The notes: a model not told the origin generated them from the letters alone. A stretch of DNA of 64,000 bases from Symbiodinium natans (GCA_905221605.1 CAJNDS010000001.1:2216525-2280524), one strand, 5' to 3'; shown: positions 43,540-53,390, numbered from the stretch's first letter. A program made the numbers and translations.

Positions 43540-43722
43540 CCCCAACCCCTACACCCTAAACCCTAAACCCTAAACCCTAAACCCTAAAACCCTAAAACCC
43601 TAAACCCTAAACCCCACCAAAGCCTAAACCCTAAACCCCAACCCCTAAACCCTAAACGAGAAACCCCAAACCCCAAACCCTAAACCCTAAACCCCAAACC
43701 CTAAACCCTAAACCCCAGGGGG
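43540..43722 (-). repeat. Telomere-type tract in the intron of the unknown gene
   Basis: CCCTAAA with CCCCAAA variants, ending in a G-run at about 43719-43729. Confidence 0.9.
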
Positions 43723-43747
43723 GGGGGGGTGAGGGGGAAGCCAGGGC

Positions 43748-43830
43748 CTTGATGTAGGAGTCCCAGAGTGTCTTCTCCAAGCCGTCGGACAGCAGCTTCT
43801 GCGCCAACTCCCGGCCTTTCGCAGGCTTTG
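43748..43830 (-). CDS. Internal exon of the same unknown gene
   Basis: The minus strand reads KPAKGRELAQKLLSDGLEKT and LWDSYIK, ending at a GC donor (AAG|GCCC). Clean amphipathic helical texture; no stop in this frame over the island. The next exon joins in phase 0. Confidence 0.55.
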
Positions 43831-43839
43831 TGACGGGAG

Positions 43840-43975
43840 GGGTTTAGGGTTTAGGGTTTAGGGTTTAGGGTTTAGGGTTTAGGGTTTGGGGTTTGGGGTT
43901 TGGGGTTTGGGGTTTGGGGTTTGGGGTTTGGGGTTTGGGGTTTGGGGTTTGGGGTTTGGGGCTTCGGGCTTAGGC
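43840..43975 (+). repeat. Telomere-variant array, TTTGGGG block
   Basis: Six TTTAGGG units are followed by about twelve TTTGGGG units. Confidence 0.95.
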
Positions 43976-44254
43976 CTAAGGCCTAAGGACTTGGGGCCAG
44001 GAGAGGAGAGCTTATGTCCTAAACCCCCACGTCCTTAAACTTTAAACGCCCCCTAACCCTAAACTCTGCCTCTGCTTTCTGGCTTGGAGGGAAGTTTGAG
44101 GGTTTCAGCGTTGAGGGCTGACTGGCTGAAATGCAAAGCCAGGGAGAGAACCCTCGATGGAACCCCGAGCACTAACTGAGGGTTTCCCAAACGAGGGTGA
44201 CCCTTTCTCAAAGCCCTTCTCCAAATGGGTTGCTATTGCTTTTTTAGTATTGTT

Positions 44255-44345
44255 CTCATTCTGATTAGTACTATTATTATTATTACTATTATTATTGTTG
44301 TTATTATTATTACTATTATTATTCTGATTATTATTAGTAGTATCA
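44255..44345. repeat. ATT trinucleotide microsatellite
   Basis: An imperfect (ATT)n/(AAT)n run. The surrounding 44100-44520 is open on the minus strand with an Asn-run, but this depends on the repeat and I do not call it a gene. Confidence 0.85.
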
Positions 44346-44729
44346 GTACAATTATCATTAGTACAATTAGTAGTAGCATCGTTATTACTGTCCCGCTTCG
44401 GATTTGAGGGTCGGCCTTTACGGGAACCAAAAACGTTTGAGCAGAAGCGTTCTCTGGGGATATCCCAACGCATTGTGGGGGTTGGTTTAGAAGTGCTTTC
44501 TATGGGATATCCCTCATCCATGTTTTACGTGCTTCAATTCTGCTACGTTGGGAACCTAATCAACCCCTAAACCCCAGCCCCTAAACCTCCACCCAAAGCC
44601 CTAAATCCTCAACCCCAAACCCTAAACCCTAAACCCTAAAACCTAAATCACCAAACCCTCGAAGCCGATCACTTAGAGAACTGCCCATGGCTTGGAGGCA
44701 TCGGTGCTCCCAGAGCCAGTTCATCCTAA

Positions 44730-44922
44730 AGGCCTAGGGTTTAGGGTTGAGGGTTTCGGGTTCAGGGTTTAAGGTTTAGGGTTTAGGGTTTCGGGTTTCG
44801 GGGTAGGCTTTAGGGCTTAGGGTTTAGGGTTTAGGGTTTAGGGTTTAGGGTTTAGGGTTTAGGGTTTAGGGTTTAGGGTTTAGGGTTTAGGGTTTAGGGT
44901 TTAGGGTTTAGGGTCCTGACCC
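44730..44922 (+). repeat. Telomere-type tract
   Basis: Degenerate at first, then about fourteen perfect TTTAGGG units to 44914. Confidence 0.95.
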
Positions 44923-44924
44923 TG

Positions 44925-45020
44925 AGGCCGGTGCATTGCGCGCCGAATGGGTGGCTGTCGTCGTGCGCGCCCCGGAGAATGGCTGCCAGGGCCTGTAAGG
45001 CCTGCACTACGGGGCTTCCA
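44925..45020 (-). CDS. Exon-like island, probably of the gene ending at 42564
   Basis: The minus strand reads GSPVVQALQALAAILRGAHD and DSHPFGAQCTGL, running up to a possible GT donor (CTCAGG|GTCAGG) next to a telomere tract. Armadillo/HEAT-like helical texture is suggestive only. Confidence 0.45.
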
Positions 45021-45397
45021 GGGTTTGGGGTTTAGGGTTTAGGGTTTAGGGTTTGGGGTTTGGGGTTTGGGGTTTGGGGTTTGGGGTTTGGGGGTTTAGG
45101 GTTTCGGGGCTTTAGGATTCAGGGAGAAAGGTTTTAAGGTTTAGGGTCTTATGGTTTTAGGGTTTAGGGTTTGGGGGTTAGGGACTTGAAAGCAGGGCGG
45201 ACGAAAGCTAGGTCCCCGCAGATGGGTTACTTGCGTACAAATCTTGAGGATCCTACAGAAAACTCCACAAAGGTTGGAACATCCTCCCCATACCCCCAAA
45301 AAGGTATACTAAAGGGAGTCCCTGCTCAAATCATCCTCAGGGTCTTGAGGGTTGAGGGTTGAGGGTTGAGGGTTTAGGGTTTAGGGTTTAGGGTTTA

Positions 45398-45486
45398 AGG
45401 TCGTGTCCCTTTGTGGGGTACCCTCAATAAGAGGGGCCGCCTTCCCACAAGGACCCCAAAGACCGTACTTTAGAGAACTGGCCATG
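45398..45486. mobile_element. Family C element (copy 3, one diverged arm)
   Basis: Right arm tttagagaactggccat; left half with gtccctttgtggggtaccct. The outer left arm is replaced by TTTAGGG repeat. Confidence 0.6.
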
Positions 45487-45654
45487 TGGGGCTTAGGGCT
45501 TAGGGCTTGTTGAAGTCTGTTCAGGTTTTGTTGGGTTTCGGGCTGAGGACCTCATTTAGGCTTAGGGAACCTCAGGCAGGTCGGGATCTAGGGTTTACAG
45601 GTTGCAGTACTTTAATGGGGTTACGAGTCCTATGGGGTTCTTTTTTTCGTCCCA

Positions 45655-45835
45655 AAGCCCTAAACCCCAAACCCCAAACCCCAAACCCTAAACCCTAAAC
45701 CCTAAACCCTAAACCCTAAACCCTGTCTGCCTCGCACTGCTCCGCATGGAGAAGGCCGGCGAGCTCCGCGAACACTCCTGCAGCTCTTTAGGGTTTGGGG
45801 TTTAGGGTTTAGGGTTTAGGGTTTAGGGTTGCAGC
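45655..45835. repeat. Two telomere-type tracts around an exon-like island; the second with an 8-bp duplication
   Basis: CCCTAAA/CCCCAAA at 45655-45725, then a GC-rich island. A TTTAGGG tract at 45789-45830 follows, bounded by tgcagctc on both sides (45779-45786 and about 45830-45837). Confidence 0.8.
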
Positions 45836-46203
45836 TCATGCGGCTTTCGGATAATCAGCCCTTAATTTGGGTAACTAGTAACTATACATAATACGGGCCC
45901 ATACTTCGGATCCCTCTATATACACCAGGGTAAGGGAGCATACTAAGGGCCCAGAGTTTCAACCTGAGATAAGGCTTGGAGCTCAGGGCGTAGGATATAG
46001 GAGTTTGGGGTTTAAGAGCTCGGGCTTATAGAGCTCAGGGCATCTCGCCGCACAGCGGTCGAAGTAAACAACTTGAGAACAAGCCCTGAATAACCCCGAA
46101 ACGCAAAAAACAACACATGAAACCCTCCCTAAACCCTAGCCCTAAACCCTAGCCCTAAACCCCAAACCCTAAACCCTAACAGCCCTAAACCCTAAACCCT
46201 AAA

Positions 46204-46281
46204 CAGGGTCCTGCGGTGTCCAACTCCAAGACCTGGAAAATGCCGGCTGCGTGAAGCACCGGCACCCCGCTGAGGCGGTCC
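46204..46281 (-). CDS. Exon-like island
   Basis: The minus strand reads RLSGVPVLHAAGIFQVLELD followed by TAGPCL, bounded on the left by CCCTAAA repeat. Good texture; family unknown. Confidence 0.4.
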
Positions 46282-46690
46282 TATTCCACAAAATGGCGAT
46301 GGTTTGAGCTTGGGGTTGCCTTGACCCAAGAGTTACCTACAAGTAGGAATAACAAGGGGGTTTAGGGTTTAGGGTTTAGAGTTTAGGGTTTGGGGTTTAG
46401 GGTTTAGGCCGACCCAAGAGTAACCTAGGAGTAAAAAGGGTGTCCTTTTTGGTTTACAGGGGCTTCTAAGGGAACCTAAACCCTCAAAAAGGCAATAAGG
46501 GCCCACTTTGGGCCCTAGTTGCTCTAAGGTTTCGGTTCTGGTCGATCTGCCGAAAATTGGTGGTTTAGGGTTTAGGGTTTAGAGTTTGGGTTTCGTTAGG
46601 TTTTTGGGTTTTGTGTGGAGGATCGTTTAGACATTAGGCTTGGGTCTAGGCGCCACTTAAGGGAGAGCCTTACCAAATGCACCAATGTTC

Positions 46691-46826
46691 CATATGGTCA
46701 GTTCTCAAAAGTTGGGTCCCTTCTTGATTACCCTAAATACTAGGGGTCTTTTTGATTACCGTAAATATTCGGGGTCGCCTTGGAATAGTAACCCGAAGAG
46801 GACTATGATTGAGAGAACTGACCATT
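46691..46826. mobile_element. Inverted-repeat element, family C (copy 4)
   Basis: Arms catatggtcagttctcaaaa and gagagaactgaccat. The interior has a tandem pair (tgattaccctaaatactagg / tgattaccgtaaatattcgg). Confidence 0.8.
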
Positions 46827-46844
46827 TGGGGATTAGCCCCCTAA

Positions 46845-46925
46845 ACCCTAAACCCTAAACCCTAAACCCTAAACCCTAAACCCTAAACCCTAAACCCTAA
46901 ACCCTAAACCCTAAACCCCAAACCC
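46845..46925 (-). repeat. Telomere-type tract
   Basis: About eleven CCCTAAA units immediately beside the family C element. Confidence 0.95.
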
Positions 46926-46969
46926 GATCTTCGAAACCCCATTTGGGGATTAGGGTTTGGTTTTGGGGC

Positions 46970-47048
46970 TTGAGGGCGCTGGCTTCGGCGGAGGCTTGCC
47001 TCCGCCAGGAGCCGCAGCAAGTCCTCCGCGACAGCCTGGCCTCGGTCT
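46970..47048 (-). CDS. Exon-like island
   Basis: The minus strand reads DRGQAVAEDLLRLLAEASLR and RSQRPQA, abutting a TTTAGGG tract. Helical texture resembling the islands at 43748 and 44925. Confidence 0.45.
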
Positions 47049-47509
47049 TTTTAGGGTTTAGGGTTTAGGGTTTAGGGTTCAGGGTTCAGGGTTCAGGGTT
47101 TAGGGTTAGGGGCTAGAATTTAGGGTACGGTCGGAACCAAGAACACAAAAAACCGGGTACGTTTTCACCGGAACTCTAAACTTATTCTGGCCTCATGTCG
47201 CAGGGTGGTTAGGGTGAGCGGGGAAAGGGGTGAAGAAGTACGGGAACCCTGATCAAACCCTAAGTATGCGAAAAAAAACATTCTAGCATATTCCTTATAG
47301 TTTTGGGTTCCGGAAAGGCCTATAATTTTGTTGCCATGCGTCTCGGTAGCTAATGGTAGTTATAAGGATACCTGTTTTCTGTTGGTTAGACAACACAAAA
47401 AAACCCGAAACCCACAAGAGCACCCCCCCCCCTTCCAGCTTGAAATCCCGGAACATCTAAACCCCAAAGAAGCCCTCAACCGCAAAACCCTCATGTGCGG
47501 CCGCGCGAA

Positions 47510-47600
47510 TCATGGGCCCTTCTTGGGCACCCGAAGCATGCAGCTCCCCAAGCCCGAAAGGCCTCAAGCCTCAAAAGGGACGGTTAAGAGAACGGACCAT
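47510..47600. mobile_element. Family C element (copy 5, diverged)
   Basis: catgggcccttcttgggcac on the left and gagaacggaccatg on the right are diverged inverted arms. Confidence 0.55.
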
Positions 47601-47671
47601 GCGGCCCAGTGGCTGACACCGAGGTAGGCCGCTGCCTTGCCGGCTACCGCCGCCGCCTGGCCAGCCGCAGG
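47600..47671 (-). CDS. Exon-like island between two mobile elements
   Basis: The minus strand reads PAAGQAAAVAGKAAAYLGVS. A family F element provides the sequence up to the acceptor (AAGTAG) and a family C element follows on the donor side. Confidence 0.4.
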
Positions 47672-47679
47672 TCTACTTG

Positions 47680-47778
47680 GGGGGGTTTACCACAATAAGG
47701 GACCCCGAATATAGACCCCCAAATAGTAGCACCCACCTGAGGGCCGCAACAAGGTACCCCTAATATCGAAAGCCCCCA
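47680..47778. mobile_element. Family F element (copy 2)
   Basis: ggaccccgaatatagacccc and caaggtacccctaatatcg match the copy in intron 2 of the RCC1-like gene almost base for base. Confidence 0.8.
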
Positions 47779-47984
47779 ACTTGGAGTTTAGGGCTCAGGG
47801 CTGAGAGTCCGGTGGACGGTTTAGATTCCCTAAACCCTAAGCCCTAAACCCGAAACCCTGAACCCTAAACCCTAAACCCCTGTTAGGCTTCAAAGGTTTC
47901 AGGCGTTTGGGCTTTCGAGCCTTAGGGCTGAGGGGTTACGGTTGCAGGCTGGGTCCTTACAACCTACTTCTAAGCCCAACTAGG

Positions 47985-48245
47985 GTTTAAGTTTAGGGTT
48001 TAGGGTTTATAGGGTATAGGGTTTAGGGTTTAAGGTTTAGGGTTTCGGGTTTCGGGTTTAGGGTTTAGGGTTTAGGGCTTAGGGTTTCGGGTTTAGGGGT
48101 TTAGGGATCGTGTACAAGCCCACCTGTAGCAACCTGGTTACAGTTGGGGTAGACCCTAAACCCTTAAACCCTAAACCCTTAAACCCTAAAACCCTAAACC
48201 CTAAACCCTAAACCCTAAACCTAAACCCTAAACCCTAAACCCTAA
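47985..48245. repeat. Opposed telomere-type tracts
   Basis: TTTAGGG/TTTCGGG (47985-48110) and CCCTAAA (48150-48245). On the far side a short island (48275-48314) reads GLAASLKLQPCLQ on the minus strand up to a GT donor. Confidence 0.85.
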
Positions 48246-48985
48246 GCAGGTTAGAAGTTAGAAGTGCCCCGCACCTGCAAGCAGGGCTGCAGCTTGAGAC
48301 TTGCGGCGAGCCCCTATAAACCCTTAACCCCCTGCCGGAGCCCTGAAACCTCCCTAAACCCTAAACCCTAAACCCTAAACCTCAAACCCTGAACCCAAAA
48401 ACGGAAAGCACACACCCTGAACACTAAAACCGCGGAACCCGAAGCTCTAAACTATGGGATTCCAAAATCTCAAGCCCTAGGACAAAATGTCTCAAGGGTG
48501 AGTTGTTGAAAGTTGAGAGATACCTGTCCCAAAAATAGCCACCAAGTAGGGTCCGTTTTTGATAAGGATCACCCTCTTAAGGGACTCACTTGAACTCACT
48601 TGTCTCTAGATGGAGTGGAGCGGGCGCAGCTAGTATCCCCAAAAGGACACCCAATAGAAGCACACTCACCAACATAGCCCTACCTACACCCACCAACAAG
48701 GCTTGTCTGGGGCGGTCACAGAGGGGCTTGGGGCTCTTGGAGGCCTCGTGAGGACCCATGGCAAGCCGGCGTGGTCCATAACTCTCAACCCTACCGCCTT
48801 GGCTACTGGGCTAGGTTTCAGGTTTGCCGGTTTAGGGTTTAGGGTTTAGGGTTTAGGGCTTTGGGTTTAGGGTTTAGGGTTTAGGGCTTTGGGGTTTACG
48901 ATTTCCAACATCAACCCTACGCCCTGAACCCCTACACCACAAAAACCCTCCCAAACCTTATGCAAAAAAAAGGTACCCTAGAATC

Positions 48986-49135
48986 CTACTTGGAGGTTCA
49001 GGGTACGTACTTATTAACCAATTAGAAGTGTACTTATACCCCACTTATAAGCCCCTGAAGTGCCCCAATATGATGATACTTTGGTTTCTAAGTACAGTCA
49101 TACTTGGCTCACAAGTACCCCGAACCCCCAAGTAG
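48986..49135. mobile_element. Inverted-repeat element, family B (copy 2)
   Basis: The left arm ctacttggaggttcagggta and the right arm taccccgaacccccaagtag are inverted copies. The interior has further complementary cttattaac/acttat segments. Confidence 0.8.
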
Positions 49136-49200
49136 ATTGCCCTGCCGAAACCCCCATAAACCCTCCCTAAACCCTAAACCCTAAACCCTAAACCCTATAA

Positions 49201-49302
49201 GCCGGGCCCCCAAAGCCGGGCACTGCCTCGGCTGGCAGCGGCTCGCCGGGTGAGCTGGCTGCGGCCTCGTAGAAGCTGAGGGGATCCGCCAGCCTCCAGG
49301 GC
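49201..49302 (-). CDS. Exon-like island
   Basis: The minus strand reads PWRLADPLSFYEAAASSPGE and PLPAEAVPGFGGPA. Flanked by CCCTAAA and TTTAGGG-like repeat. Family unknown. Confidence 0.4.
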
Positions 49303-49474
49303 TTCTAGGGCTCAGGGGTTTGAAGGTTGTTGGTTTGAAGGTTGTTGGTTTGGGGTTTAGGGCTTAGGGCTTAGGGTTTATTTAGGGTTTAGGGCTTAGG
49401 GTTTAGGGTTTAGGGTTTAGGTGTTTTGGATTAGGGTTTAGGGTTTAGGGGTTAGGGCACTTCTCGCCCCATTT

Positions 49475-49571
49475 GGGATTCTCCCCCTTATACTCACAGC
49501 TCCTTGATAAGGATGATAGTACACCCTATTGTACTCCCGATTGGACTGTTAGTATAAGGGGGGAACATCCC
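49475..49571. mobile_element. Inverted-repeat element, family A (copy 4)
   Basis: Arms gggattctcccccttatact and agtataaggggggaacatcc. It is an inverted relative of the copy at 50136-50231: the outer sequences match in opposite order. Confidence 0.85.
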
Positions 49572-49917
49572 AAAACCCCATTTTATAGCTGCGCTTCTAG
49601 CCCCCCTAAGTCCTCGCAGTAGGTTACAAGCAGGGTTTAGGGTTCAGGATTTAGGCCAGAGTTTGGGAGTTGCGGGTTTAGAGGGGCTTTTGGAGACATG
49701 AATCCCCCAACTTGCTGGGTTGAGAGTTCAGGGTGTTTTTTTTGTAGCAATTTCGAATCTCCCCCCCCCCCCATTGTTGCTCTTAATTCCAGAGAACCGC
49801 ATTAGAAATCATTTTTGAGACGGTTCAAGAACAAGTGAACCCTCTGAATTTAAGGTCACATACCCTGTGCTACGATATTTTAGGGGCAGCGAGCTTGCAG
49901 GCTTTATGCCAATTCTA

Positions 49918-50023
49918 GCCTACTTGGAGGTTCATGGTACTTATTGCCCAGTTGGTTTGGGGTGTTTAGGGTTTAGGGTTTAGGGTTTAGGGTTTAGGGC
50001 CTGGGGAGAACCTCCAAGCAGGC
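49918..50023. mobile_element. Family B element interrupted by a telomere tract (copy 3)
   Basis: The arms gcctacttggaggttc and gaacctccaagcaggc are inverted copies with TTTAGGG repeat (49965-49999) between them. Confidence 0.8.
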
Positions 50024-50029
50024 TAGCAC

Positions 50030-50135
50030 CCTACTTGGAGGTTCATGGGTACTTCTAACCCCAACTTTAAGTCTACTTGTAACCTACTGAGAGGACTTAG
50101 CGGGGGTTACAAGTGCAGCTGTAAAGTGGGGTTTT
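50030..50135. mobile_element. Family B fragment next to a family A element
   Basis: ccctacttggaggttcatgg starts the fragment. Its expected right arm is missing and a family A element begins at 50136, so the latter may have truncated or entered it. Confidence 0.55.
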
Positions 50136-50231
50136 GGGATGTTTCCCCCTTATACTAACAGTCCCCAATAGGTGCTCAGGGTGTACTACAATCCCAATTA
50201 AGGAGCTGTTAGTATAAGGGGGGAGAATCCC
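50136..50231. mobile_element. Inverted-repeat element, family A (copy 5)
   Basis: Arms gggatgtttcccccttatac and gtataaggggggagaatccc. A compact 96-bp element. Confidence 0.85.
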
Positions 50232-50344
50232 AAATGAGGTTATAAGTGCCCTACCCCTACCCCCGAAACCTGAACACCTAACCCCTAAACCTTAAACCCT
50301 AAATCCTAAACCCAAACCCTCAACCCTAAACCCTGAACCCCTCG

Positions 50345-50420
50345 CCTACTCCGCAGCGCGGTGTCGGTGAAGATCTCCTCAGCCTCCTCCAGGCTGGCCG
50401 TTCCCCGCCTCGTCTTTGGG
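50345..50420 (-). CDS. Exon-like island
   Basis: The minus strand reads KTRRGTASLEEAEEIFTDTA followed by LRS. The acidic, helical reading is far better than the other frames. Flanked by CCCTAAA on one side and TTTGGGG/TTTAGGG on the other. Confidence 0.45.
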
Positions 50421-50756
50421 GGCTCAGGATTTTGGGGTTTAGGGTTTGGGGTTTAGGGTTTGCGGTTTGGGGTTTAGGGTTTGGGGTTTAGGTTTTGGGG
50501 TTGTGGTTTAGGGGTTCGGGGTTTAGGGTTTGGGGTTTTCAAACCCTCAAAGCCAAGGTTTGGGGCCTAGGCAAAATCCAACAAGCGTAACCTCTAAACC
50601 CTAAACCATAAACCCTAGCCATAACCCCTAGCCATAAACCCTAGATCCAAAACCCCAGTAAGAGCTCACTGGAGACTCACTTTCCGGTCGGGGGCTTGGG
50701 TTTTTTCCCGGCGAAATCAACATGGGCTCGCGGTCCCTCAATTATGGGATCCTCTA

Positions 50757-51036
50757 CTCCTTGGAGGTTCATGGTACTTATTAACCAATTATATGACTGT
50801 ACTTATAGTGTCTAGGGTTTTGGGTTTAGGTTTAGGGTTTCGGGTTTAGGGTTTAGGGTTTAGGCTTTAGGGTTTAGGGTTTGGGGTTTAGGGTTTAGGA
50901 TTTAGGGTTTAGGGTTTAGGGTTCAGGGTTATAGCTGTACTTACAACTGTACTTATAACCACATTAGGGCACCGGGGCTTAGAAGTGGGTTCTAAGTACA
51001 GCTATAATTGGTTCAGAAGTACCATGGACCTCCAAG
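50757..51036. mobile_element. Family B element with a large telomere tract inside (copy 5)
   Basis: Arms cttggaggttcatggtactt and agtaccatggacctccaag. The interior is split by a TTTAGGG-type tract (50812-50930), and ctgtacttata-like sequence occurs on both sides of it. Confidence 0.85.
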
Positions 51037-51212
51037 TTCTCCCATCCGAACTATTCCGGGCAACCCTCCCCCTAAGATTGAACACCCCCACCCCCTCATA
51101 TTAAATACTCCCGTTAAAGTGCTACGAAAGTATAAGGGGAGTGTTTTTCATATGGGGGGGAGGGATTAGCTAGAATGCAAGTTGATCCTTCTTTGGGCAT
51201 GTAGGCCTCCAT

Positions 51213-51320
51213 GCCCTAAACCCTAAACCCTAAACCCTGAACCCTCAACCCTAAACCCTAAACCCTAAACCCTAAACCCTAAATCCTAGCCCTAAACCCT
51301 AAACCCAGACCCTAAACGCT
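51213..51320 (-). repeat. Telomere-type tract
   Basis: CCCTAAA with several variant units. Confidence 0.9.
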
Positions 51321-51350
51321 AAACCCCTAAGGAACTCCAGGCTTACCTAC

Positions 51351-51415
51351 CAGCTGCCGAGCGGCTCCAGCCATGCTCGGAGCTCCCGAGCCCGGCTTCG
51401 TAAGCGCTTGCCCTG
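51351..51415 (-). CDS. Exon-like island with strong donor site
   Basis: The minus strand reads GKRLRSRARELRAWLEPLGS and ends at AGCTG|GTAGGTAAG, a good GT donor. Flanked by telomere tracts on both sides. Confidence 0.45.
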
Positions 51416-51422
51416 GCAGTGG

Positions 51423-51555
51423 GTTCAGGGTTTAGGGTTTAGGGTTTAGGGGTTTAGGATTTGGGGTCTGGGGTTTAGGGTTTAGGGTTTAGGGTTTAGG
51501 GTTTTAGGGTTTAGGGTTTAGGGTTTAGGGTTTAGGGTTTAGGGTTTAGGGTTTA
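51423..51555 (+). repeat. Telomere-type tract
   Basis: TTTAGGG with one TTTGGGG-like stretch in the left third. Confidence 0.95.
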
Positions 51556-51730
51556 GGCATTCCGCGGATTTCGGACTTCGGGTTCAGGATGCAGGGTGGG
51601 GTTTGAGGCTTGGGGCTTGGGGTTTGGGGCTTGGGGTTTGGCGTTTGGGGGTGAGAGGCAAAGGGTCCCAAAAGGCCCCACCCAGGCTGAGTTTTGAGCT
51701 TGACAGCTTGACAGCAGAGGCTTAAAGCAA

Positions 51731-51863
51731 CCCGAAACCCTAAACCCTAAACCCTAAACCCTAAACCCTAAACCCTAAACCCTAAACCCTAAACCCTAAA
51801 CCCTAAACCCTAAACCTAAACCGAAACCCTAAACCCTAAACCCTGAACCCTGAACCCTAAAAC
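51731..51863 (-). repeat. Telomere tract absent from the paralogous copy
   Basis: About eighteen CCCTAAA-type units. The related sequence at 61020-61045 lacks it entirely, so it is an insertion (or was lost from the other copy). Confidence 0.9.
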
Positions 51864-51867
51864 CAGG

Positions 51868-51919
51868 CCGGGGATGCCTGCGCCGGCGAGGGCATTGCGA
51901 CAAGCTCCGACTCCGCATG
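51868..51919 (-). CDS. Paralogous exon-like block a3
   Basis: The minus strand reads HAESELVAMPSPAQASPAW. The copy at 61090-61020 reads HVEPELVPRMPSPAPASSAC, so the frame and most residues are kept while the flanks diverge. This supports coding. Family unknown. Confidence 0.5.
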
Positions 51920-52129
51920 GGATTCAGGGTTTAGGGTCTAGGGTTTAGGGTTTAAGGTAAAGAGGGGGCTCTTTCTCTGTCGAGGATTGTGGCGGGAGCC
52001 TAGGGCTGAGGCTTCAGGGTCTTTAGGGTTGAGGGAGTAGCGTCTAGGGTTTTTTTTAGGGTCTAGCGTGTAGGCTTTCGGGTTCAGGGTTGAGCTTTCG
52101 GGCGCAGGAGGGCTAAGGACTAAGAGGGT

Positions 52130-52205
52130 TGAGGGATGTGGGCTCGCGGGCTGTCGTGGAACCTGACTTCGGCTACCGCCCCCAAACAGCTGCAGCAAAA
52201 AACTG
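52130..52205 (-). CDS. Paralogous exon-like block a2
   Basis: The minus strand reads AVAEVRFHDSPRAHIP; the copy at about 61345-61278 reads QVEYHDGPRAHIP in the corresponding frame. Conservation of the peptide despite indels in the flank suggests an exon. Confidence 0.5.
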
Positions 52206-52800
52206 ACGCAGGGAGGGGGGTCCCCGGCTCAGGTGCAATATCCACAGTCTGTGCCCACCTGCCACCCCTTCCCCCCGGCTGTGAACCTGTTTCTCCACAA
52301 CGAAGTTGCCACGAAGTTGTGCTTTGTGCACAGCTCAGCTGAAGGTCCGCACCGAGGGAGCGAACGCTCCGTGTTGCGGAGATGGCGGACGTTGTGACCG
52401 ACACGGGGGCTCTAAAAAAAGGGGCCTTAGAAGAATTAGAATAGGGTTCTGGGGGTGAACCCTAAAGGGAACACTATTAGTAATTCTTACGACCCCTATA
52501 TTATACTGTAGGGTGTGCTCCAAGCGCACAGAAAACGGAAGGAGAGCCGAGGCTCCACTTTGTGGAGATGCTTGCTCTAGGGACTTTGGAGGCTGCTGCT
52601 CTATAGAGGATACGATAACCCTACAAAAGATTGAAAAAACACGCCTTCAAGAACGTACGGCTCATTCGCGCTGCATTGGCGGGAGCCTGTGCAGGAGGAC
52701 CGGCTGTGGCAACACCCAAACCGACGCCATAACAGCAGCATGCCTGTCAGTGGCGTAGAAAGTCAACTTAGCTTCGTCAGATGCCCTAAACCGTAAACCC

Positions 52801-52920
52801 CAGCCATACATGTCCCTCGGTCCGGCCTCGCGCTTCGTAGAAGGCTTCGGCTCAAAAACCATGGGCCGCAAGGGCACCTGTGGCTGGGCCGAAGTTCGGG
52901 CAGCACCAAGGGCAAAAGTG
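52801..52920 (-). CDS. Exon-like island
   Basis: The minus strand reads TFALGAARTSAQPQVPLRPM and VFEPKPSTKREAGPRDMYGW. Bounded upstream by CCCTAAA repeat (52921-52962). Family unknown; it may belong with blocks a1-a3. Confidence 0.4.
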
Positions 52921-52961
52921 CAAACCCTGAACCCTAAACCCTAAACCCTAAACCCTAAACC

Positions 52962-53033
52962 CTCTAGAAATCCGTGTGGGCGCACATCCACGACCTAGAA
53001 ATCCGTGTGAGCGCACATCCACGACCTGGAGCC
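52962..53033. repeat. Direct repeat of 30 bp
   Basis: agaaatccgtgtgggcgcac and then atccacgacct occur twice in tandem, with one change, at about 52966 and 52998. Confidence 0.8.
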
Positions 53034-53277
53034 CTGCCACAAGCTCACATGGGTACATGCCCCAAATAGAATCGAATCGGGGCCCCGCCAAAAAGGGGTA
53101 CCGGAAACCCCCACATCCTATCCAACCGGACTGACTTGGTTCAGGGCATATATACCTTTTCTAGTCGCTATGTGCCTAACTAACCCCCAAAATAACCCTT
53201 AAGGTCCCTTGTAAGGGTTCCTCCTTGCGTATCGAAGAAGCATCCAGGCCTTCTTGCTGGAACTCCTTTGCGCTCGT

Positions 53278-53390
53278 TGGGGTTTAGGGTTTAGGGTTTA
53301 GGGTTTAGGGTTTAGGGTTTAGGGTTTAGGGTTTAGGGTTTAGGGTTTAGGGTTTAGGGCTTAGGGTTTAGGGTTTAGGGTTTAGGGACG
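53278..53390 (+). repeat. Telomere-type tract
   Basis: About sixteen TTTAGGG units with one CTTAGGG. Confidence 0.95.

Noticed and set aside
44105-44521. Asn-rich minus-strand frame (138 codons)
   Set aside because: Its length depends on an ATT microsatellite; the flanks show no conserved coding texture and no paralogue.
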